Shown in pieces: positions 16,858-24,806 of a stretch of DNA of 37,669 nucleotides; positions within the stretch are counted from its first letter, which is position 1, and each line of letters starts with the position of its first letter. Source of the DNA: Candidatus Sysuimicrobiota bacterium CSP1-3 (lineage in GTDB: Bacteria; Sysuimicrobiota; Sysuimicrobiia; Sysuimicrobiales; Humicultoraceae); contig LDXQ01000020.1 in the NCBI GenBank assembly GCA_001443485.1, positions 1 to 37,669 on the forward strand, in the 5' to 3' direction. A program made the position numbers and the translations under genes. The notes beneath the pieces are model-generated. The model ran no database searches, had not been told where the DNA came from, and saw nothing but the letters and a program-made list of their open reading frames with translations.

Positions 16858-17736
16858 TTACACCACGTCACGCGTGATTCCCCGCCTGGGGCTCCAGCGC
16901 ATCAGGTAGTTCCCCAGGAACGTGATCCCTTGATTCATCAGCAAGACCACCGCGAGGAGGGAGAAGATGCCGGCGAACAATCCCGGCGTATCGAGCAGCC
17001 CCGCCTCGCGGCTGATCAGGTGGCCGACGCCGCGGTTGCTGGAGATGAACTCGCCGACGATCGCGCCGATCATCGCCTGGGGCACGGTGATCTGCAGGGC
17101 AGCGATGATGAACGGCGTCGCCGCCGGGAAGATGACCTTTCGCTGCAGATCCCACTCTGAGGCGCCCATTACCCGCGCTACCTGCAGCAGGGGGAGGGGC
17201 GCGGCGCGGATGCCGGCAATCGTGTTGATGAGGACGATGAAGAACACCATCACCGTCGCCACGGCGATCTTCGAGGTGATCCCCAGCCCGAACCAGAGGA
17301 TGAACAGGGGGGCCAGGGCGATGCGGGGGATGCCGTAGAAGGCGACGACGAACGGCTCGACGATGCGGAAGACGAGGTCGACCCGCGCCAGAGCAAACCC
17401 GAGCAGAAGCCCGGCGCTTGCGCCGATGATGTACCCGGCCAGGGCCTCGGTAATCGTGAACCGCAGATGATAGAGGAGGTTCTCCTCCACGAGCATCGTC
17501 CACAAGGCGCCCAAAATGGCGCTCGGCCGGCTGACGAAGAACTGGTCGACGAGGCGTCCCGAGGCAAGTTCCCAGGCGAGCAGGAAGCCGACCCCGACCG
17601 CGACCCGCCCCGCGACGATACCCCAGCGGGCCCGCCGCTCCCGCGCGCGCTCCTGCTCTTCCACGGCGCGGAGCAGTGTGTCGCCGCGGCCGCGCGGGAC
17701 GCCCATCGCCCCGGCGGCCGCTTCCTGTGCGGTCAT
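16858..17736 (-). CDS. NitT/TauT-type ABC transporter permease
   Basis: Inner-membrane permease, 292 aa, about six helices, BPD_transp_1 fold. The EAA loop that contacts the ATPase is visible as VARVMGASEWDLQRKVIFPAATPFIIAALQ. Segments such as PRIALAPLFILWFGLGITSK and GAIVGEFISSNRGVGHLI are characteristic of SsuC/TauC/ThiX-type permeases. The ORF track extends further, but ATG 17736 overlaps the ATPase stop as ATGA and has GGAGGTGAGGG just upstream, which fixes the start. It works with the adjacent ATPase and binding protein. Confidence 0.9.
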   Translation of the reverse strand: MTAQEAAAGAMGVPRGRGDTLLRAVEEQERARERRARWGIVAGRVAVGVGFLLAWELASGRLVDQFFVSRPSAILGALWTMLVEENLLYHLRFTITEALAGYIIGASAGLLLGFALARVDLVFRIVEPFVVAFYGIPRIALAPLFILWFGLGITSKIAVATVMVFFIVLINTIAGIRAAPLPLLQVARVMGASEWDLQRKVIFPAATPFIIAALQITVPQAMIGAIVGEFISSNRGVGHLISREAGLLDTPGLFAGIFSLLAVVLLMNQGITFLGNYLMRWSPRRGITRDVV

Positions 17737-18551
17737 CGCTCCCTCACCTCCAGCGCGACCTCGATGATTTCTTCCTTGAGATCGCGCCACACCTGATCGT
17801 AGAAGTCGCCGAACGCGGGATGCGCGTGAATGCGAAACACGTCCCGCGGACGCGAGATCGGCACCGTATAGCGGCGCTTGATCGTGCCGGGGGCGCGGCT
17901 GAACATGACAATCTCGTCCGCCAGGGCGATGGCCTCGACGAGGTCATGGGTGACGAAGAGGATGCTCTTGCCGCTACCTTCCCAGAGCTTGAGCAGTTCA
18001 TCCTGCAAGATGACCCGGGTCTGCGCGTCCAGCGGGCCGAAAGGTTCGTCCATCAGGACGACGTCGGGTTCATAGATGAGGGTGCGGATGAGGGCGGCGC
18101 GTTTGCGCATACCTCCCGAGAGCTCGTGCGGGAAGTGGTGTTCAAACCCGCCCAGGCCGACCATCGCGATGTACTTCCCGGCCTCCGCGCGGCGCCCGGT
18201 CGCCGGAACGCCGCGGAACTCCAGCGCCACCTCGACGTTTTCCTGCAGGGTGCGCCAGGGGAAGAGATTGTCATCCTGCGTGATGTACCCCGCGTCCGTG
18301 TTCACGCCTTCGACGGGAGCGCCCTTGTAGCGGACGATGCCTTCCGTCGGCCGGACGAGGCCGGCGATCATGTTCAGAAAGGTTGACTTCCCGCATCCCG
18401 ACGGACCGACCAGGGCCACGAAGCGCCCGGCGTCCACCGCGAGGTTGACATCGTGCAGGGCGAGGAAGGCGCGCCGGTCGTGCCGGTTTCCCTGCGCCGT
18501 GAACACTTTGAAGACCTCGCGCGCTTCGATGATCGGTTGACTGGGGGACAC
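17733..18551 (-). CDS. NitT/TauT-type ABC transporter ATP-binding protein
   Basis: Cytoplasmic ATPase of the importer, 272 aa. Walker A GPSGCGKST, Q-loop in YITQDDNLFPWRT, signature LSGGMRKRAALIR, Walker B VVLMDEPFGPLD and the switch histidine in FVTHDLVEAIALADE are all present, as in SsuB/TauB. The ORF track's longer N-terminus is rich in Cys/His/Pro and non-homologous; GTG 18551 (MSPSQPIIEAREV) is the likely start, with only a weak RBS. It is the first gene of the minus-strand operon, divergent from the murE operon across about 140 bases that hold three GTGCGCA copies. Confidence 0.92.
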   Translation of the reverse strand: MSPSQPIIEAREVFKVFTAQGNRHDRRAFLALHDVNLAVDAGRFVALVGPSGCGKSTFLNMIAGLVRPTEGIVRYKGAPVEGVNTDAGYITQDDNLFPWRTLQENVEVALEFRGVPATGRRAEAGKYIAMVGLGGFEHHFPHELSGGMRKRAALIRTLIYEPDVVLMDEPFGPLDAQTRVILQDELLKLWEGSGKSILFVTHDLVEAIALADEIVMFSRAPGTIKRRYTVPISRPRDVFRIHAHPAFGDFYDQVWRDLKEEIIEVALEVRER

Positions 18552-18565
18552 GACACCGCCCCGGT

Positions 18566-18638
18566 GTGCGCAGTGCTTGGGTTGGGCACTAGGTTCGCCG
18601 CGTGCGCAACTCCCCCTGCTCCCCAGGCCGTGTGCGCA
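18566..18638. repeat. Three GTGCGCA repeats in the divergent intergenic region
   Basis: GTGCGCA occurs at 18566-18572, 18602-18608 and 18632-18638 between the importer operon (minus) and the murE operon (plus). The first and third are preceded by T (TGTGCGCA), and the third forms the palindrome GTGCGCAC. Starts are 36 and 30 bases apart. They could be operator sites for a regulator of one or both operons. In GC-rich DNA such heptamers are not rare, so support is modest. Confidence 0.3.
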
Positions 18639-18694
18639 CCACATACGGCAATGGTAGTGTGGAGAGGAATGCGGCGGTAGGACGGGAGGGTGAG

Positions 18695-18775
18695 ATGGCA
18701 TACCAACTCCTGATGGAACGGGAGCCCCTGGTCAAACTCTGGGAAGAGGCCTGGGCGGAGGGGGTCGCCGCTTGA
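18695..18775 (+). CDS. 26-aa leader ORF coupled to murE
   Basis: ATG 18695 is preceded by an excellent RBS (GGAGGGTGAG) and opens a 26-codon frame, MAYQLLMEREPLVKLWEEAWAEGVAA, rich in Glu and Trp and probably helical. Its stop TGA overlaps the murE TTG start as TTGA, the same type of junction used by true genes in this operon. It is too short for the ORF track. It could be a real small protein or simply a leader that delivers ribosomes to the weak TTG of murE. I recognise no homologue. Confidence reflects good translation signals without any homology support. Confidence 0.55.
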   Translation: MAYQLLMEREPLVKLWEEAWAEGVAA

Positions 18776-20286
18776 CCGCCGTACCCCTGCGGACACTCCT
18801 GGCCGCGCTGCCCGAACACACCCTCGCGGGCGACCCGGAGCGGTCGATCACGGGCATCGCCTATCACTCCGGGCAGGTGCAGCCGGGGTTCCTGTTCGCG
18901 GCGATTCGTGGTTACACGCACGACGGGCACACGTTCACGCCGGACGCGGCGGCGCGGGGCGCGGCGGCGGTCCTGGTGCAGCGCCCGGTACCAGTCGCGC
19001 GGGAGGTCACCCAGGTCATCGTCCCCGACACGCGGACCGCGATGGCCCTGGCGGCGGCCGCCTTCTACAGCCATCCCTCGCGGGCGATCACGGTGATCGG
19101 CGTGACCGGCACCAACGGTAAGGGCGTCACCACCTACTTCACTGACGCGATTCTGACGCAGGCCGGGCACCGCAGCGCCGTCATCGGGACGATGGGGGCG
19201 CGCGGCCCGTCGGGAGTGATCGAAACTAGCCGCACGACACCGGAGGCGCCCGACCTGCAGCAGGTCCTCGCCGACCTGCGCGACCAGGGCGTGACGCACG
19301 TGGCCATGGAGGTGGCGTCGCACGCCCTCGCCCTGCACCGGGTGGACGGCACCCGCTTCCGCGTGGCCGTCTTCACGAACCTGACGCCGGACCACCTGGA
19401 CTTCCACGGGACCCTGGAGGCGTATCTGGGGGCGAAGCGGCGTCTGTTCGAAATGGTCGAGCCGTCCGGGTGGAGCGTCGTCAACGCCGACGATCCCGCG
19501 GCCGTGGAGATGGCACGGGCCAGCCGGGCCCCGGTGCTCCGCTTTTCGCCGGGCGCCGACAGCCGCTCGGGCACCGGGCACGTGGACCTCTGGGCGGAGG
19601 ACATGCAATTGAGCCTGGACGGCACCACCTTCCGCGCCGTGACGCCGCAGGGGTCCCACCCGGTGCGGCTGCACATCGGCGGCGCCTTCAACGTGGCCAA
19701 TGCGCTCGCCGCGCTGGCCACCGGGATGGCGCTGCACATTCCGCTGGAGGTTGGGACGGCGGCGCTGGAGACGGTGCGCGGCGTGCCCGGCCGCTTCGAG
19801 CCCGTACGCGAAGGGCAGGAGTTCGCCGTGATCGTGGACTACGCGCACACACCCGACGGCCTGGAGAACGTCCTCCGCACCGCGCGGCAGATCACCCGCA
19901 AACGCGTCATCGTGGTGTTTGGCTGCGGCGGTGATCGGGACCGCACGAAGCGTCCGGTGATGGGACGCCTCGCGGTGCAGCTGGCCGACCTGGCGATTGT
20001 GACCTCCGACAACCCGCGCGGCGAAGAACCGCGGGCCATCATCGAAGAGATCCTTCAAGGGATACGGGCCACGGCCAAGGTCCGACGCGGGCGGTTTGAG
20101 GTGGAGCCCGACCGCCGAGCCGCGATTCACCGCGCCATCACTGCTGCGGCCTCGGGCGATATCGTCGTCATTGCCGGTAAGGGACACGAACCCTACCAGG
20201 AGATCCAGGGCATGCGCCACCCCTTCGACGACCGTGTCGTCGCACGGGAGACGCTGCGGGCCCGCCTGGGGAGCGCCGCGCAGTGA
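18772..20286 (+). CDS. murE: UDP-MurNAc-L-Ala-D-Glu:meso-DAP ligase
   Basis: Cytoplasmic Mur ligase adding the third residue of the stem peptide, 504 aa. The N-terminal domain shows ITGIAYHSGQVQPGFLFAAIRGYTHDGH. The specificity motif D413-NPR followed by GEEP is the meso-diaminopimelate signature, so the peptidoglycan is probably mDAP-type. The ATP loop is unusual: GVTGTNGKGVTTYF, with K117 followed by Gly where MurE normally has Thr (GTNGKTTT), closer to the FolC form. The carbamyl-lysine region LTPDHLDFHGTLEAYLGAKRRLF is intact. Start is TTG 18772, overlapping the leader ORF stop, with GGAGGGGG upstream. The stop overlaps murF as GTGA. Confidence 0.95.
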   Translation: MTAVPLRTLLAALPEHTLAGDPERSITGIAYHSGQVQPGFLFAAIRGYTHDGHTFTPDAAARGAAAVLVQRPVPVAREVTQVIVPDTRTAMALAAAAFYSHPSRAITVIGVTGTNGKGVTTYFTDAILTQAGHRSAVIGTMGARGPSGVIETSRTTPEAPDLQQVLADLRDQGVTHVAMEVASHALALHRVDGTRFRVAVFTNLTPDHLDFHGTLEAYLGAKRRLFEMVEPSGWSVVNADDPAAVEMARASRAPVLRFSPGADSRSGTGHVDLWAEDMQLSLDGTTFRAVTPQGSHPVRLHIGGAFNVANALAALATGMALHIPLEVGTAALETVRGVPGRFEPVREGQEFAVIVDYAHTPDGLENVLRTARQITRKRVIVVFGCGGDRDRTKRPVMGRLAVQLADLAIVTSDNPRGEEPRAIIEEILQGIRATAKVRRGRFEVEPDRRAAIHRAITAAASGDIVVIAGKGHEPYQEIQGMRHPFDDRVVARETLRARLGSAAQ

Positions 20287-21695
20287 CCGGCCGGGGCATC
20301 CTCTCCCTGGCCGACGTCGCGCAGTCCACGGGCGCGCGGGTGCATCCCCCGCTGGATGAAGGCGTTCTCGCCTCACTGTGGGTGCGCGCCGTCTCCACCG
20401 ACACCCGCACGATGCAGCCGGGCGACCTGTTTGTCGCGCTGCGCGGGCCTAGTGCGGACGGGCACCGCTTCATTCCGGACGCGGTGACGCGGCAGGCCGT
20501 GGGCGTGGTGGCCTCGACCCTACCGGAGAGACCGCTCGATCCCCGCGTGCCCATCCTGCTCGTCGGCGATACCCTCCGCGCCCTCGGCGCGATCGCCGCG
20601 CGCTACAGGGAGCACCTCCCGGCGGAGGTCGTGGGGATCACCGGGAGTGTCGGCAAGACCACGGTGGCGGCGCTGACGGCGGCGGTGCTGGAGCGGCGCT
20701 TCCGGGTCGCGCGCTCGGAAGAATCCTGGAACGCGGAGATCGGCGTCCCGCTAACGCTGCTGCGCGCCGCCCCCGAGACGCAGGTCATCGTGACCGAGAT
20801 GGCGATGCGCGGGCTGGGACAGATCCGCGAACTCGTGGAGATCGCCCGGCCGCGCCTCGGCGTGGTGACCAACATCGGCGAGGCCCACATGGGTCTGCTC
20901 GGGTCGGTGGAGCGCATCGCCGAGGCCAAGGGTGAACTGGTGGCGGGTCTGCCGCCCGACGGCGTGGCCATCCTGAATGCCGACGATCCGTGGAGCGGGC
21001 GACTGGCATCCCTGGCGCGCTGCCGGGTGCTCCGCTTCGGGTTTTCCGCGGATGCCGATGTGCGCGCGGATCGGGCCACGGCTGCCGGCAGGAGTGCAAC
21101 GTTCCACCTCGTGCTGGGGACGGAGGCCGCTGAGATCCACCTACCCCTGGCCGGCCGGCACAACGTGGCCAACGCGCTGGCCGCCGCGGCCGTGGGGATG
21201 GCCCTGGGGGTGCCGCTCGACGCGGTACGTGCCGGCCTGGAGCAGGCCGTGCCTCCGTCGAGGCGGTTGCAGGTGGAGGAGGCCGGCGACCTCCTCATCC
21301 TCAACGATACCTACAACGCCAGCCCCCGCTCGGTACGCGCGGCGCTGGATGTTCTGGATGCGGTCGCCGGTGGTCGCCGGCGCGTAGTGGTGCTGGGGGA
21401 CATGAAGGAACTCGGCGCGGAGTCGGTCCGGCTGCACCGCGAGATCGGCCGGGAGGCCGCACAGCGGGGAGTGGCCGTAGTTGTGGCCCTCGGTCCGGAG
21501 GCCGCAGCGCTGGCGGAAGGCGCGCGTGAGATCGTGGCGGCCGACCGCGTCGTCCACGTGCCAGACCGGGAGGCCGCGATCGCGATCTTGCCGTCGGTAA
21601 TCCACCCGGAGGACGTCATTCTGGTCAAGGGGTCGCGCGCCATGGGACTGGAGGCCGTGGTGGAGGCGCTGCGTGCCTATCCGGTGAGGAAGTAG
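20283..21695 (+). CDS. murF: UDP-MurNAc-tripeptide:D-Ala-D-Ala ligase
   Basis: Adds D-Ala-D-Ala to the UDP-MurNAc-tripeptide, completing the cytoplasmic precursor; 470 aa. The N-terminal domain has VSTDTRTMQPGDLFVALRGPSADGHRF. The P-loop is normal, GITGSVGKTTVAAL. EMAMRGLGQI, TNIGEAHMGLLGS with the downstream lysine EAKGEL, and NDTYNASPRSVRAAL are all MurF hallmarks, and VVVLGDMKELG follows. GTG 20283 overlaps the murE stop. It is directly followed, after one base, by mraY. Confidence 0.96.
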   Translation: MTGRGILSLADVAQSTGARVHPPLDEGVLASLWVRAVSTDTRTMQPGDLFVALRGPSADGHRFIPDAVTRQAVGVVASTLPERPLDPRVPILLVGDTLRALGAIAARYREHLPAEVVGITGSVGKTTVAALTAAVLERRFRVARSEESWNAEIGVPLTLLRAAPETQVIVTEMAMRGLGQIRELVEIARPRLGVVTNIGEAHMGLLGSVERIAEAKGELVAGLPPDGVAILNADDPWSGRLASLARCRVLRFGFSADADVRADRATAAGRSATFHLVLGTEAAEIHLPLAGRHNVANALAAAAVGMALGVPLDAVRAGLEQAVPPSRRLQVEEAGDLLILNDTYNASPRSVRAALDVLDAVAGGRRRVVVLGDMKELGAESVRLHREIGREAAQRGVAVVVALGPEAAALAEGAREIVAADRVVHVPDREAAIAILPSVIHPEDVILVKGSRAMGLEAVVEALRAYPVRK

Positions 21696-21696
21696 C

Positions 21697-22650
21697 ATGG
21701 AGCGCGCGGCGCTGGCGGCGACGCTGGCCTTTCTCCTCGTGCTCCTGTCCGGACGCACCGTGATCGCGCAGCTGGCCGCGTGGAACATCCGCCAGGCCAT
21801 CCGCGAGGAGGCGCCCGAGCGGCACCGTGGGAAGGCCGGCACGCCGACAGTCGGCGGGCTGCTGCTGCTGGTCGCGGCGATCGTGGGCACAGTCGTGGCG
21901 GCGAGGCCGAGTCTCCAGGTGGCCATCGTGCTGCTGATGATGGCGGGGTTCGGCGCGATTGGCCTCGTGGACGACCTGCTGAAGGTGCGCCGCGGGCGGA
22001 ACCTGGGCCTGCGCGCCCGGGAGCGCCTGGCCGCACAGACGCTGCTGGCCGCGGTCATCGTCCTGTACGTAACCTCCGCCGTGCCCCAAGGATCAACGCT
22101 GGCGCTGCCGTGGCTGGGCAGGGTGAATCTCGGCTGGGTCTATGTCCCGTTCGGGATCGCCTTCGTCCTGGGATTCGTTAACGCAGTGAACCTGGCCGAC
22201 GGCCTGGACGGACTGGCCGCCGGCCTGAGTGCCATCACCGCCGGAGCTTACGCGGCGATCGCCTTTCGCGTGGGGTGGCCGGACCTGGGCCTGCTCGGGG
22301 CGGGCCTGACCGGTGCGTGCGTGGGGTTCCTCTGGTTCAATGCCCACCCGGCCGAGGTCTTCATGGGCGACACGGGGAGCAATGCACTGGGCGCGGGGCT
22401 GGCGGGGCTGGCCCTCCTGACGAAGACGGAACTTACCCTGGTCGTGGTCGGTGCGGTGTTCGTCGCGGAAGCGGTCTCGGTGCTGGGGCAGGTGGCGTAT
22501 TTCAAGGCGACCGGCGGCCGGCGGATCTTCCGGATGAGCCCGCTGCACCATCACTTCGAACTCGGCGGGTGGACGGAGACGCAGACGGTCACACGCTTCT
22601 GGCTGCTCGCCGCCCTCGCCGCCCTGATTGGCTTGCTGATCGTGTTCTGA
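21697..22650 (+). CDS. mraY: Phospho-MurNAc-pentapeptide transferase MraY
   Basis: Polytopic membrane enzyme that transfers phospho-MurNAc-pentapeptide to undecaprenyl phosphate, making lipid I; 317 aa, with about ten helices. Active-site motifs are present: GLVDDLLK (Mg2+/substrate aspartates), NAVNLADGLDGLA, FMGDTGSNALG and the histidine cluster MSPLHHHFEL. ATG 21697 follows the murF stop by one base. Its stop TGA overlaps an ATG that opens only a 12-codon frame, and 58 bases separate it from the DinB-fold gene. Confidence 0.96.
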   Translation: MERAALAATLAFLLVLLSGRTVIAQLAAWNIRQAIREEAPERHRGKAGTPTVGGLLLLVAAIVGTVVAARPSLQVAIVLLMMAGFGAIGLVDDLLKVRRGRNLGLRARERLAAQTLLAAVIVLYVTSAVPQGSTLALPWLGRVNLGWVYVPFGIAFVLGFVNAVNLADGLDGLAAGLSAITAGAYAAIAFRVGWPDLGLLGAGLTGACVGFLWFNAHPAEVFMGDTGSNALGAGLAGLALLTKTELTLVVVGAVFVAEAVSVLGQVAYFKATGGRRIFRMSPLHHHFELGGWTETQTVTRFWLLAALAALIGLLIVF

Positions 22651-22708
22651 TGCAGGACGTCTTTGAGTTCCTCAACACCGTGCAGTAGTCTGCGCGAGGT
22701 GAGCCGCT

Positions 22709-23317
22709 GTGGACGCCCTTGAGTTGTTCCTCCGAGAGCATGCGATCGCCCACTCCGCCCAGGTGGCCGCGGGAGAGCAGCGGTCCAGCGAAGATTTCAT
22801 CCTCCGCCACCTCGATGAGGCACAGATGCGGGCCCGGCCCCACGGCTTGAACTCTCTGGGGTGGCTCGTGTGGCACATGGCGCGATCCGAGGACGTCGGG
22901 ATCAACGTCGTCATCGCTGGGCAGCGCCAGGTGTTTGACGAGGGAGACTGGGCGGCGCGGTTGAACGTCACGCGGCGTGATGTGGGGACGGGGATGTCGG
23001 CCGACGAGGTGGCGGAACTCAGCGAACAGATCCGCATTCCTGAACTGCGGCTTTACCGGGCGGCGGTGGGACGGCGGACGCGGGAAGTCGTGGCCGCCCT
23101 CCCGCCGGCGGCGTGGGGCGAGATCGTCGAGGCCGCGGAGACCGCGCGGGCTCGGTCGCAGGGCGCCTACGGTCCGGGGGCCGAGTGGCTGGAGCGGTTC
23201 TGTACGGGCAAGTCGAAGGCCTGGTACTTCTACTGGATTGCCGTGGGCCACAATCACCTGCACCTGGGGCAGGCTCGCTGGGTGCGGAAGCTGCTGTTGG
23301 GCAAGGGCCAGGTATGA
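22709..23317 (+). CDS. DinB-fold (DinB_2-like) putative metalloprotein within dcw cluster
   Basis: 202 aa with the features of the DinB/YfiT four-helix superfamily, whose members include thiol S-transferases using bacillithiol or mycothiol and many uncharacterised proteins. The likely metal ligands are H56 in LNSLGWLVWHMARSED and H181/H185 in GHNHLHLGQARWVR, matching the H...HxxxHxGQ pattern. GTG 22709 has RBS GAGGTGAG 6 bases upstream. Its stop overlaps the murD start as ATGA, so the two are translationally coupled. A DinB-type gene is not a standard dcw member. Fold assignment is fairly sure; the reaction is unknown. Confidence 0.78.
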   Translation: MDALELFLREHAIAHSAQVAAGEQRSSEDFILRHLDEAQMRARPHGLNSLGWLVWHMARSEDVGINVVIAGQRQVFDEGDWAARLNVTRRDVGTGMSADEVAELSEQIRIPELRLYRAAVGRRTREVVAALPPAAWGEIVEAAETARARSQGAYGPGAEWLERFCTGKSKAWYFYWIAVGHNHLHLGQARWVRKLLLGKGQV

Positions 23318-24780
23318 CCCTGCCGGGACTGCGCGGTCGATCCGTGCACGTCATTGGCCCTTCGGGGACAGAGGGCTCGGCAGTGATCGATTTCCTATTG
23401 GGCCGGGGGGTGACGACGATCACCGCGCACGACCTGGCGGCCAACCCTGAGCAGTTTACCAAGACCTTCCACCGCACTCACCAATGGCTGGAGCCGGAGG
23501 CGCGGGAGGGCGCGCTGGCCCGTCTGCTGGACTCGCCGGTAGTCATTCGCTACCGCGACCACTATCTGACGGGCATCGAGCGGGCCGACCTGATCGTCGT
23601 GCCCCAGTCCTGGTTCCGCCATCCAGAGAACGCCCCGCTGCGGGCGCTGCGGGAGCGGGGGGTGCCGTTCACCTCGATGACCCGGCTCTTCCTCGAGACC
23701 TGCCCCTGTCCGATCATCGGCGTCACCGGGACTAACGGGAAGTTCACCGTCGCCACGCTCATCTACGAGATGCTGCGCACGGCGGGCCGCACCGCCTTCT
23801 TCTCCGGCAACGACCGCACCCACGTCCCGATGCTCTACTACCTGGACCGCATCACCCCGGAGGCCTGGTTGGTGTTGGAGATCAGCAACCGCCAGCTGGT
23901 CGATCTCGACCGCAGCCCGCACATCGGCGTCGTCACCAACGTCGCACCGCACCACCTGGACGACCACGGGACGATGGAGGCGTACGCCCAGGTGAAGGCC
24001 ACGCTGATCCGCCACCAGCGGCCCGGGGACCACGCCGTCCTGAATCGCGATAATCCTTACACGGAGGCCATGGCGAGACAGGTCCGTGGGCAGGTGTGGT
24101 GGTTTAGCGCGGAGCGTGGGGTGGAGCGCGGGGCGTATCTCGACGCGGACACGCTGCGGCTGGCCGGTCCGGGCACCCCGGCGATCCTGCCGGCCGGTGA
24201 CCTGCGGCTGCCGGGGCAGGCCATGATCGAGAACGCGCTCGCCGCCTGCGCCGCCGCGGCGATCGCCGGCGTCCCGCCCGACGTCATGGCCAGCGTGCTG
24301 CGCAGCTTCACGGGGCTGCCGTACCGCTTCCGCCTGGTGGCTGAACGCGGGGGCATCGGGTTCTACGAGGACTCGCTGGCCACCAATCCCACCGCCGCCG
24401 CCGCGGCCATCCGCAGCCTCGACCGGCCCTTCCTTCTTATAGCCGGCGGCTTCCGCCGCGGCGCCACCCCGGAGGACTTCCGGCCGATGACCGCCGCGCT
24501 CGCTGCCACGGGACGCTGCCGGACCGTCCTGCTGATCGGCGCGACCGCCCCGGTCCTCTCCGAGGCGCTGGCGACGATTCCTCCGGCGGCACGCCCGACC
24601 GTGATCCTGGCCGGGACGCTGGAGGGGGCGATGGCGGAGGTGCACCGGCTGGCGCGGCCGGCGGAGGCGGTGCTGCTCTCACCCGGTTGCGAATCGTTCG
24701 ATCAGTTCGTCGATTACCGCCAGCGCGGTGACCGCTTCCGCGCGCTGGCAGAGGAGTTCGCGGCGGCCGAGGCCAAGTAA
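23314..24780 (+). CDS. murD: Divergent MurD-type ligase (UDP-MurNAc-L-Ala:D-Glu)
   Basis: Mur ligase in the expected murD position, 488 aa, presumed to add D-Glu to UDP-MurNAc-L-Ala. Three domains are evident, but conserved sites differ from typical MurD. The P-loop is GTNGKFTVAT (K143 then Phe, normally Ser/Thr); EISNRQL replaces ELSSFQL; TNVAPHHLDDHGTMEAY replaces PDHLDRH; EDSLATNPTA replaces NDSKATN, losing the lysine; and GGFRRGATPEDF replaces the usual GGxDKG. The C-terminal LSPGCESFDQF is close to normal. The N-terminal Rossmann-like domain (VHVIGPSGTEGSAVIDFLL) is also atypical. The ORF track starts too early; ATG 23314 overlaps the DinB-fold gene stop. It could be a lineage-specific MurD or have altered specificity; no other MurD is in the window. 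Confidence 0.82.
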   Translation: MTLPGLRGRSVHVIGPSGTEGSAVIDFLLGRGVTTITAHDLAANPEQFTKTFHRTHQWLEPEAREGALARLLDSPVVIRYRDHYLTGIERADLIVVPQSWFRHPENAPLRALRERGVPFTSMTRLFLETCPCPIIGVTGTNGKFTVATLIYEMLRTAGRTAFFSGNDRTHVPMLYYLDRITPEAWLVLEISNRQLVDLDRSPHIGVVTNVAPHHLDDHGTMEAYAQVKATLIRHQRPGDHAVLNRDNPYTEAMARQVRGQVWWFSAERGVERGAYLDADTLRLAGPGTPAILPAGDLRLPGQAMIENALAACAAAAIAGVPPDVMASVLRSFTGLPYRFRLVAERGGIGFYEDSLATNPTAAAAAIRSLDRPFLLIAGGFRRGATPEDFRPMTAALAATGRCRTVLLIGATAPVLSEALATIPPAARPTVILAGTLEGAMAEVHRLARPAEAVLLSPGCESFDQFVDYRQRGDRFRALAEEFAAAEAK

Positions 24781-24806
24781 GAAGCAACTGAATAACGCCG
24801 ACCCTC

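Noticed and set aside
18589-20376. 595-aa minus-strand ORF
   Set aside because: Antisense shadow of murE and its leader, produced by GC-rich codons; its Arg/Gly/His-rich sequence has no domain.
22650-22688. 12-codon ORF MQDVFEFLNTVQ overlapping the mraY stop as TGATG
   Set aside because: The junction is suggestive but the frame is too short and has no independent SD; not called as a gene.
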